Under the pieces are notes generated by a model. That model did no database searches and had not been told where the DNA came from. It saw nothing but the letters and a program-made list of their open reading frames with translations. From positions 1 through 15,509 of the forward strand of contig DAIEIZ010000047.1 in NCBI GenBank assembly GCA_027351145.1: a stretch of 15,509 nt of DNA, in the 5' to 3' direction. This DNA is from Candidatus Moraniibacteriota bacterium (GTDB lineage: Bacteria > Patescibacteriota > Minisyncoccia > Moranbacterales > UBA2206). This document shows, one piece after another, positions 1-5,518 of the stretch (positions are counted from its first letter, which is position 1; each line of letters opens with the position of its first letter). A program made the position numbers and the translations under genes.

Positions 1-1101
1 GATGGCAAGAAAATGTCAAAATCACTAGGTAATTATCCCGATCCAAATCTTGTTTTGGAAAAATATAGCGCGGATGCTTTGCGTCTTTATCTTCTATCTT
101 CGCCACTTTTGAATGCGCAAAATATCAGTTTTTCCGAAAAAACAATTGGCGATATTCAAAGAAAAGTGCTATCCACGCTTTGGAACAGTTATGCGTTTTT
201 TACGCTTTATGCCGGAGTGGATCAGTGGGAACCGAAAAATAAATCAGGCGTGGCGTCTGAGTCAAAAAATCTTCTTGATTGCTGGATTGTTTCAGAGCTA
301 CATAAATTGATTAGGGAAGTGGATGTGAATATGCAAGACTATGACCTTGTGAAAGCAACCAGGCCATTCGAGCTTTTCGTGGATAATCTTTCTAACTGGT
401 ATATCAGAAGAAGTCGCAAGCGTTTTTGGAAAAGTGAAAATGACACTGATAAAAACAGCGCCTATGAAACTTTGCACTATATTCTCGTGATGCTTTCCAA
501 AACAATGGCACCCTTTACGCCTTTTATTGCGGAAGAAATATATAAAAATTTAACTGGTGATGAATCGGCGCATTTGGTGAACTTTCCAGTAAGTGATGAA
601 AACTTGATCAATGAAAAATTGAATGTTGAGATGAAAAAAGTGCGTGATATTATCAGTGAAGGCTTGCAAAAACGCGCGCTTTCAAAGATTAAAGTGCGCC
701 AGCCATTGTCCGGAGCTACAATCAAATATAGAATTGAAAACGCAGAACTTTTGGAAATTATGCAGGAAGAGTTGAATGTAAAAAATATTTTGGCGGATGA
801 AGCGCAAGAAGAAAATATTTTGCTTGACATTGAAATTACTCCGGAATTAAAGCTGGAAGGTGCGGCGCGCGAGTTGGTGCGTGTTATTCAGGAAATGCGC
901 AAAGAGGCGAGCTATGAGGTTAATAATCATATTAAAATTGGCTATGTCGGCGCACAAGAAGTTTTTGCAAAATTTGGCGACTTCATCGCTAGAGAAACTT
1001 TAGCAGACAATATTTCTGTTGGTGAACTTGCGAAGGCTGATTTGCAAAAAGAATTTTTGATTGATGGGGTGAACTATGTTATTTTTATTAGGAAGGACTA
1101 G
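1..1101 (+). CDS. ileS: Isoleucine--tRNA ligase, C-terminal part (5' end outside window)
   Basis: Charges tRNA-Ile with isoleucine in the cytoplasm. The frame is open from base 1 and begins with DGKKMSKSLGN, the KMSKS ATP-binding loop of class I synthetases. Next come DALRLYLLSSPL and a helical stretch with WNSYAFF, WIVSELHKL and NWYIRRSRKRFW, which is the anticodon-binding domain of the Ile/Val/Leu synthetase group. The rest (about residues 190-366 of this fragment) is the IleRS C-terminal region ending FLIDGVNYVIFIRKD. I see no C-terminal CxxC zinc finger such as E. coli IleRS carries, which suggests the eukaryote-like (IleS2) branch; this is inference. Only the last third or so is present. 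The stop is 21 bases before rfbC, so the two are probably co-transcribed. ValRS is less likely given the anticodon-domain motifs. Confidence 0.92.
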   Translation, partial: DGKKMSKSLGNYPDPNLVLEKYSADALRLYLLSSPLLNAQNISFSEKTIGDIQRKVLSTLWNSYAFFTLYAGVDQWEPKNKSGVASESKNLLDCWIVSELHKLIREVDVNMQDYDLVKATRPFELFVDNLSNWYIRRSRKRFWKSENDTDKNSAYETLHYILVMLSKTMAPFTPFIAEEIYKNLTGDESAHLVNFPVSDENLINEKLNVEMKKVRDIISEGLQKRALSKIKVRQPLSGATIKYRIENAELLEIMQEELNVKNILADEAQEENILLDIEITPELKLEGAARELVRVIQEMRKEASYEVNNHIKIGYVGAQEVFAKFGDFIARETLADNISVGELAKADLQKEFLIDGVNYVIFIRKD

Positions 1102-1122
1102 TATTGAAAAGCACCAAAACTT

Positions 1123-1677
1123 ATGCTTGAATTTAGAAAAACAAAAATTGAAGGAGTGTTTCTGATTAAACCGCAGGTGATCGGCGATCATCGCGGGTTC
1201 TTTTTGGAGAGTTATCGCGAGGAAGAATTTTTGGCGGCGGGGATTGATGTGAAATTTATCCAAGATAACCATTCTTTTTCCACAGAAAAGGGAGTACTGC
1301 GCGGATTGCATTTTCAAAAACCGCCTTTTACTCAGGCAAAATTAGTGCGTGTGATTAAGGGCAAGGTGATTGATGTGATTGTCGATCTGCGCAAATTCTC
1401 TTCGACGTTTGGCCAATGGGAAAGCTTTGAGCTTTCCGAGGATAATTTCCAGATGCTGTTCGTCCCACATGGGATGGCGCATGGCTTTTGCTTGGTTACG
1501 GAAAATGTCCACTTTGTCTATAAGGTTGACAATTACTATCGCGCCGAGAGTGATGGAGGAATCCTGTGGAATGATCCAGACCTAAACATTATTTGGCCGG
1601 TTAAAAATCCGATCATTTCAGAAAAAGACCAAAGGCTGCCAACCTGGAAAGAATTTTCAAAAGAAAATCAGTTTTAA
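1123..1677 (+). CDS. rfbC: dTDP-4-dehydrorhamnose 3,5-epimerase
   Basis: RmlC converts dTDP-4-keto-6-deoxyglucose to dTDP-4-keto-L-rhamnose, the third step of dTDP-rhamnose synthesis in the cytoplasm. The 184-residue length is typical. The cupin motifs are clear: GDHRGFFLE (residues 21-29), GVLRGLHFQ with the catalytic His63, Lys73, VPHGMAHGF (114-122), the catalytic Tyr133 in FVYKVDNYY, and the conserved SEKD (Asp169). These numbers almost coincide with those of the Salmonella enzyme (His63, Tyr133, Asp170). It lies 21 bases after ileS and 17 bases before rfbB. No clear SD site precedes the ATG, as for rfbB and rfbD; translation may be coupled along the operon. An unusual point is only its place behind ileS rather than next to rfbA. 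Confidence 0.95.
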   Translation: MLEFRKTKIEGVFLIKPQVIGDHRGFFLESYREEEFLAAGIDVKFIQDNHSFSTEKGVLRGLHFQKPPFTQAKLVRVIKGKVIDVIVDLRKFSSTFGQWESFELSEDNFQMLFVPHGMAHGFCLVTENVHFVYKVDNYYRAESDGGILWNDPDLNIIWPVKNPIISEKDQRLPTWKEFSKENQF

Positions 1678-1694
1678 AATTAAAAATAAATTTT

Positions 1695-2702
1695 ATGAAA
1701 ATTCTCATCACCGGCGGGGCAGGCTTTATCGGCTCAAACTTTATTCATTATTGGACAAAAAAATATCCAAGTGACGCGATTGTTAATTTGGACAAATTGA
1801 CCTATGCGGGCAATCTATCCAATTTGCGCGCGGTAGAGAAAAATCCAAACTATAAATTTATCCAGGGCGATATTGCTGATGATAAATTGGTGGAAAAAAT
1901 ATTTCAAGAAGAGCAATTTAATCTTGTGGCGCATTTTGCGGCGGAGAGCCATGTTGATCGTTCTATCCTTGATCCGAATGCGTTTATCCAAACCAATATC
2001 GTTGGTACGCATAATCTTTTGCGTGCGGCTCTCCAAAACAAAACTCGTTTTCATCATGTTTCGACGGATGAGGTTTTTGGATCATTGGGGAAAACTGATC
2101 CGGCTTTCAATGAAAAAACGCCTTATGACCCGCGCAGTCCCTATTCCGCTTCAAAAGCGGCGGCCGATCATTTGGTGCGAGCCTATTTTCATACCTACGG
2201 ACTTCCTGTGACGATTTCCAATTGTTCCAATAACTATGGACCGTATCATTTTCCGGAAAAATTGTTTCCATTGTTTATTACGAATCTTTTAGAAGGTAAA
2301 AAAATTCCACTTTATGGTGATGGTTTGAGTGTGCGTGATTGGCTTTATGTCGAAGATCATTGTCGTGCAATTGACGCGATCATAAAAAGCGGAAAAATAG
2401 GCGAGACATATTGCGTCGGAGGAAACAGTGAAAAAAGTAATCGAGAAGCGACAGATGAAATTCTCAAGCTTTTAGGCAAAGGCGAGGAAATGATTGAATA
2501 TGTGGCCGATCGTCCAGGGCATGATCATCGCTATGCGATTGATGCGACGAAAATTAAAAATGAGCTAAATTGGGAGCCGACAGTTTCTTTTGAGACGGGT
2601 CTTCAAAAAACGGTTGAGTGGTTTCAGAATAATGAAGCATGGTGGATGCACATCAAAAACGGGGAATACCAAGATTACTACAAAAAGCAATATGGAAAAT
2701 AA
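1695..2702 (+). CDS. rfbB: dTDP-glucose 4,6-dehydratase
   Basis: RmlB is an NAD-dependent short-chain dehydrogenase-type enzyme that makes dTDP-4-keto-6-deoxyglucose from dTDP-glucose, the second step to dTDP-rhamnose. The protein is 335 residues, close to the family norm. Visible features are the nucleotide-binding loop GGAGFIGSNF (7-16), DKLTYAGNL (33-41), the catalytic STDEVFG (123-129) and the YxxxK pair Tyr150/Lys154 in SPYSASKAA. Also present are NNYGPYHFPEKL and the sugar-nucleotide end motif DRPGHDHRYAID. The ATG follows an A/T-rich stretch with no SD site. Its last 11 bases overlap the start of rfbD, so the two are translationally linked. Confidence 0.96.
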   Translation: MKILITGGAGFIGSNFIHYWTKKYPSDAIVNLDKLTYAGNLSNLRAVEKNPNYKFIQGDIADDKLVEKIFQEEQFNLVAHFAAESHVDRSILDPNAFIQTNIVGTHNLLRAALQNKTRFHHVSTDEVFGSLGKTDPAFNEKTPYDPRSPYSASKAAADHLVRAYFHTYGLPVTISNCSNNYGPYHFPEKLFPLFITNLLEGKKIPLYGDGLSVRDWLYVEDHCRAIDAIIKSGKIGETYCVGGNSEKSNREATDEILKLLGKGEEMIEYVADRPGHDHRYAIDATKIKNELNWEPTVSFETGLQKTVEWFQNNEAWWMHIKNGEYQDYYKKQYGK

Positions 2703-3561
2703 AAAAACCAAATTGATTATCATTGGCGCAAAAGGCATGCTTGGACGGGCGCTTACTGACGTTTTTTCCGGTAAAAAGTATGAGATATTATTGTGGGACC
2801 GCGAGCAGATTGATATTGCTGATGAAGAAATGGTGACGGAATTGATTGAAAGAGAACGGCCAGATTTAGTGATCAACGCGGCTGCGCACAACGCCGTGGA
2901 TAAAATTGAAGAAGATGAAGCGACTTTTAAACTGGCTAAAAAAGTCAATAGTGAAGGGCCACGGAATTTGGCAGCTGCATGTAAAAAGATTGATGCGGTT
3001 TTAGTGCATTTTGTGTCGGATTATATTTTTGACGGCGAAAAAGGCGAATATGCGGAGACAGATTTGCCGAATCCTATTTCTCGTTACGGCGAAACGAAAC
3101 TGCTTGGCGAACAGAACGTGGCGGGCAATTGCGATAAATATTACCTTATCCGCATCTCAAAACTATTTGGTCCGCCGGCAATTTCTGAGAGGGCTAAGAA
3201 AAGTTTTTTTGAAACGATGCTGACACTTGCCAGAACTAATCCGCATCTCAAAGTGGTGGATGCGGAACTTTCTTGTTTCACTTATTCAAAAGATTTGGCG
3301 AAAGCGGTTGAAAAATTGTGGGAAGAAAATTTTTTGTTCGGCATTTACCATATTGTAAATGAAGGACCGGAGACCTGGTATGGAGCGCTCAAGAAAGTTT
3401 TTGCGATTTCTGGCGTAAAAAATGCGGAGCTGATTTCTGTGCCGGCATCCTCTTTTCCTCGCCCGGCCGCACGACCTGCGTCCTCAATTCTCAAAAATAC
3501 TAAATTCCCAAAACTTAGAAATTGGGAGGAGGCGGCGAGGGAGTGGCTTGGGGAAAAGTAA
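2692..3561 (+). CDS. rfbD: dTDP-4-dehydrorhamnose reductase
   Basis: RmlD reduces dTDP-4-keto-L-rhamnose with NAD(P)H, the last step to dTDP-L-rhamnose. I start it at the ATG at 2692 (MENKKTKLIIIGAKGMLG), giving 289 residues. An in-frame ATG at 2590 is also open but would add 34 residues lying inside rfbB, with no homology to the family. The Rossmann loop G12-A-K-G15-M-L-G18 then sits at the expected place. Further motifs are VINAAAHNAVDKIEED, FVSDYIFDGEKGEY (S109-D110) and the YxxxK pair Tyr132/Lys136 in RYGETKLLGE. It overlaps rfbB by 11 bases. The gene ends the rhamnose run; only a weak hairpin (3565-3583) follows. rfbA, needed to make dTDP-glucose, is not in the window. Confidence 0.94.
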   Translation: MENKKTKLIIIGAKGMLGRALTDVFSGKKYEILLWDREQIDIADEEMVTELIERERPDLVINAAAHNAVDKIEEDEATFKLAKKVNSEGPRNLAAACKKIDAVLVHFVSDYIFDGEKGEYAETDLPNPISRYGETKLLGEQNVAGNCDKYYLIRISKLFGPPAISERAKKSFFETMLTLARTNPHLKVVDAELSCFTYSKDLAKAVEKLWEENFLFGIYHIVNEGPETWYGALKKVFAISGVKNAELISVPASSFPRPAARPASSILKNTKFPKLRNWEEAAREWLGEK

Positions 3562-3672
3562 TATTCTATCTCAAATTGATAGATTTCTAAAAAATAACGC
3601 ATTTCCCGTGTTAGTTGTGAACAAAGAGCAATTATAGGATTTAATCGAGCCTTTTTGTCTGTGATTGCCAAT

Positions 3673-3711
3673 AAAAAAGCCTCATAAAGATTTCGCGGAA
3701 TCTTTATGAGG
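3673..3711 (-). terminator. Strong intrinsic terminator, - strand
   Basis: A perfect 13-bp stem (3680-3692 with 3699-3711) has a 6-base loop. Read on the - strand it is followed by GC and six T (3678-3673). The + strand side has G's instead of T's, so it works only leftward. All annotated genes nearby point right, which implies a - strand transcript that needs ending here. Confidence 0.85.
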
Positions 3712-3968
3712 GTTGGGGGGGGTGGCAAAAAAGGAGGATTGAAATTGAGTTAGTAGGGAGTTTCAGGGAAACAGGGTTTTTGCCATTAAGACATTTTTAC
3801 AATATTTCGGAATTTTTTCGCACAAGGTTCTGGGCGATGATTTTTTCCGAATTATCGAAATTTATTTATTGTTAGTGAAAGCGATAGCTTCCGATTGTCT
3901 TAATGGATAAGGCAGAAGGGAAAGAGTGCTTTTACTAAGCAAGGCATGGAACTTCTATATTGCCTTTT
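3673..3968 (-). ncRNA. Candidate structured small RNA, about 290 nt, unknown family
   Basis: A consensus - strand promoter (3975-4002) predicts transcription from about 3968, and a strong intrinsic terminator ends it near 3673. Between them I see no worthwhile ORF; the longest ATG frame is about 15 codons. The RNA can fold. The 5' end forms AAGGCA/TGCCTT (3961-3966 with 3941-3946). An 11-bp helix pairs 3896-3906 with 3783-3793 and encloses TTCGGAA/TTCCGAA (3845-3851 with 3806-3812). A small hairpin lies at 3877-3892, and 3760-3772 forms a 5-bp hairpin with a CCT loop. The 3' third, before the terminator, is rich in CCC and CCTCC blocks. I see none of the core motifs of RNase P RNA, tmRNA or SRP RNA. 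A divergent 6S RNA remains possible. Existence is moderately supported; the role is unknown. Confidence 0.58.
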
Positions 3969-3974
3969 AAATTC

Positions 3975-4002
3975 ATAATAGCATATCCACGAGCCTTGTC
4001 AA
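3975..4002 (-). promoter_or_regulatory. Consensus - strand promoter for the candidate small RNA
   Basis: On the - strand there is a perfect -35 TTGACA (4002-3997), a 16-base spacer and an extended -10, TGC then TATTAT (-10 hexamer at 3980-3975). The predicted start is near 3968. The same TGn extended -10 style is seen at several + strand promoters in the window. Confidence 0.75.
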
Positions 4003-4025
4003 TTTTTCATTTCGTATTTTTTTGT

Positions 4026-4054
4026 TTGACAAGACCATAAAAATCTGCTATAAT
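4026..4054 (+). promoter_or_regulatory. Perfect sigma-70-type promoter of the CAP gene
   Basis: The promoter has TTGACA (4026-4031), a 17-base spacer and TATAAT (4049-4054), with TGC just before the -10. Both hexamers match consensus. The predicted start is at about 4061, about 89 bases before the CAP start codon. It faces away from the small-RNA promoter; the two -35 boxes are only 23 bases apart and form an inverted repeat, CTTGTCAA/TTGACAAG (3995-4002 and 4026-4033). Confidence 0.88.
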
Positions 4055-4060
4055 GGCAAT

Positions 4061-4174
4061 ATGGTGAATGGAAAAAGGTTTAAAACAACGGGTGAAAGCC
4101 CGTTTTATTTATTTCCAAAAAAAAACATAAACAGTGGGGGTATGCAAAAATGCAACAAAAAACACAAAAATTAA
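4061..4174 (+). CDS. Possible leaderless leader ORF (37 codons) before the CAP gene
   Basis: An ATG at 4061-4063 lies exactly where transcription should begin, seven bases past the -10. The frame runs 37 codons (MVNGKRFKTTGESPFYLF...) to TAA at 4172-4174, passing through the leader hairpin and overlapping the first 25 bases of the CAP gene in another frame. It contains CCA AAA AAA AAC, with the slippery heptamer A-AAA-AAC at 4120-4126. A -1 shift there would enter the CAP frame, which is open from 4096 onward. Other genes in this window seem leaderless, which makes a start at +1 plausible. It may equally be a chance frame or a misread A9 run. Tentative. Confidence 0.33.
   Translation: MVNGKRFKTTGESPFYLFPKKNINSGGMQKCNKKHKN
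4087..4112 (+). terminator. Terminator-like hairpin in the CAP leader (possible attenuator)
   Basis: AACGGGT and GCCCGTT pair around a GAAA tetraloop (4087-4104, closing T-G pair). The 3' side then runs into TTTTATTTATTT. It begins only about 27 bases after the predicted transcription start, so it could end most transcripts as a short RNA of about 50 nt unless melted by a ribosome or other factor. Confidence 0.5.
4134..4140 (+). promoter_or_regulatory. G-rich ribosome binding site of the CAP gene
   Basis: GTGGGGG ends 9 bases before the ATG at 4150 and supports that start. It is an unusual, very G-rich form of the SD site. An out-of-frame ATG at 4142 is too close to it to be used well. Confidence 0.5.
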
Positions 4175-5076
4175 ATAGTTATTGTCCGATTGTAGCCAGT
4201 CTGGTATTGCTGTTGGTTTTTGCTTGCCCCGCTATTGCGAAGCAATTTTATGTAGCCTTACCAGCATCGGCTAGCGAGATTAATGCTGAGAATGTTATTA
4301 AATACGTAAATGATGCGCGAAACGAAGAGGGTGTGCCGGAGCTGGTTGTGAGTGAAAAACTAACTGAGGTGGCGACGGCAAAAGTAAATGATATGGTAGC
4401 ACATCATTATTTCGCACATACCTCGCCAGCCGGACTTACTCCTTGGCATTGGTTTGAGCTTAAGGGCTATGACTATAAATACGCAGGAGAAAATTTGGCG
4501 ATTAATTTTGTGACAGCGGAAGCGCAGCAGTCAGCATGGATGAAAAGTCCCACGCACAGAAAAAATATTGTAAATCCAAATTATAATGAAATCGGCGTGG
4601 CAGTGGCAGCAGGAGAAGTGAATGGTGCAACGGGAATTATTGCCGTGCAGGAATTTGGATCTTTGGCGCCCGGTGTGGCTGGAGACGGAAAGAATTTTGC
4701 TCCAGCTAAGGACAAGACTTTGCAGGACAGTGTTAAATTTACTCCCGCCGTGCTTTCGGTTGGAGATAATAAAGCCAGTGAAGAGAATTTGAAAAAAGTT
4801 AGTGAGGAAATTGTGGGACAAAAAAGCGATTGGTCGCTGCAATATGGAGCAGGGAGTGCATTTTGGTATATATTATTCGGTTTGATTGTTTTGCCTTTTG
4901 CGATTGTGCAGATTGTTTCCATTGGGAAGTTTCTGGAATTGCCTTGGTTTGGGCTGGTTATTCAAAAAAGTCATGAGTCGACTCAAATGAATACTGCACG
5001 AGAATATTTCAGAAAATTGAAAGTTAAAAATTATGGGAAGTATCAAATAGTAAAAGTAAGAATAATTGGAACTTAG
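4150..5076 (+). CDS. Secreted, membrane-anchored CAP/SCP-domain protein
   Basis: A 308-residue surface protein. Residues 1-30 form a signal peptide (SLVLLLVFACPAIA). A CAP (CRISP/antigen 5/PR-1, SCP-like) domain follows at about 45-175. The family landmarks are present: YVNDARNEEGVPELVVSEKL, His90 in HYFAHTSP, Glu114 in AGENLA, His136 in SPTHRKNIVNP and Glu147 in YNEIGVAV; these form the usual His/Glu cavity. A linker leads to a membrane segment at about 238-260 (FWYILFGLIVLPFAIVQIV), then a basic tail of about 48 residues. The likely layout is CAP outside, tail inside. Bacterial CAP proteins of this type have no settled function. It stands alone, with its own perfect promoter and a leader that looks regulated, and ends at an intrinsic terminator. 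A longer N-terminus through frameshifting at 4120 is possible but unproven. Confidence 0.87.
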   Translation: MQQKTQKLNSYCPIVASLVLLLVFACPAIAKQFYVALPASASEINAENVIKYVNDARNEEGVPELVVSEKLTEVATAKVNDMVAHHYFAHTSPAGLTPWHWFELKGYDYKYAGENLAINFVTAEAQQSAWMKSPTHRKNIVNPNYNEIGVAVAAGEVNGATGIIAVQEFGSLAPGVAGDGKNFAPAKDKTLQDSVKFTPAVLSVGDNKASEENLKKVSEEIVGQKSDWSLQYGAGSAFWYILFGLIVLPFAIVQIVSIGKFLELPWFGLVIQKSHESTQMNTAREYFRKLKVKNYGKYQIVKVRIIGT

Positions 5077-5518
5077 AAAATTTTTGTTCCCTGCCGATTC
5101 TGCGTCAAATGGTGGTTTGGAATTGGTGGGGGATAAAATAGAAAACCTCCCAAAAATGCTTCATAATAATGAAGCAAGCAAAAAAACAAAAATAAAATAA
5201 AATAGAAAAACAAAAAAATCTCGAAAGAGAAAAAACCAAAAAGACTGGATTCCCTGTCTTTCTCCCAATGATTTTGGGACCTCAAATAAAACGGTGTTGG
5301 CGTTATCGCCAAGGCCGTTTTTTTATGCTTGATTGAGTAGGCGAAAACCTTTTCTTGCTGGTTGTGGATTGGAACTAAAATTCGGGAAAATTAGCTTTAC
5401 CGTTGTGTTGATTTGTGATTTAATTGGAAGTATCTGGATAGTCAATGGCATTTGGGATTTACGTATTTACTAACAATCCAAAGCACGGTTTCTGCAATGG
5501 AGAACTTATTTTAAATTA
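5077..5518. other. 442-base intergenic region with a hairpin cluster
   Basis: I see no gene here. 5158-5324 holds four hairpins (5158-5175, 5219-5230, 5240-5261, 5288-5321) in A-rich DNA. The last is the + strand terminator of the CAP gene; all four are followed by T's when read on the - strand. A further short inverted repeat is at 5263-5279. In 5325-5518 nothing stands out: no convincing promoter for the 5519 gene and no RNA motif I recognise. Confidence 0.6.
5288..5324 (+). terminator. Intrinsic terminator after the CAP gene (bidirectional)
   Basis: The stem pairs 5288-5294 with 5315-5321 and TTGGCG (5297-5302) with CGCCAA (5307-5312), with a 2x2 internal mismatch and a TTAT loop. Seven T's (5318-5324) follow on the + strand. 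The A's on the left side make it usable in both directions. Confidence 0.82.

Larger units (their letters stand above)
3562..4149. other. 588-base intergenic region with divergent promoters
   Basis: There is no conventional protein gene here. Reading left to right, I see: a weak 6-bp hairpin just after rfbD (3565-3583) that may end that operon; a strong - strand intrinsic terminator (3673-3711); a run of eight G (3715-3722); several complementary segments that would fold the - strand transcript; a - strand promoter (3975-4002); a + strand promoter (4026-4054); and the CAP-gene leader with its hairpin and possible leader ORF (4061-4174). A 127-codon open frame on the - strand (3345-3728) is rejected because it crosses rfbD and the terminator. 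Confidence 0.8.

Noticed and set aside
2590..2691. Upstream ATG extending rfbD by 34 residues
   Set aside because: The extra residues lie inside rfbB, do not resemble RmlD, and would push the GxxGxxG loop away from the N-terminus.
3345..3728. 127-codon open frame on the - strand
   Set aside because: It overlaps rfbD for over half its length and starts upstream of the - strand terminator, running through its stem and T tract. The product (Pro-rich start, no motif) looks like a shadow of rfbD.
4061..4149. Known riboswitch in the CAP leader (preQ1, c-di-GMP, guanidine)
   Set aside because: I looked for their conserved cores and found only one simple GAAA-capped hairpin.
5325..5518. Promoter for the 5519 gene
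   Set aside because: Some AT-rich hexamers occur, but none with both boxes or an extended -10 at a sensible spacing.
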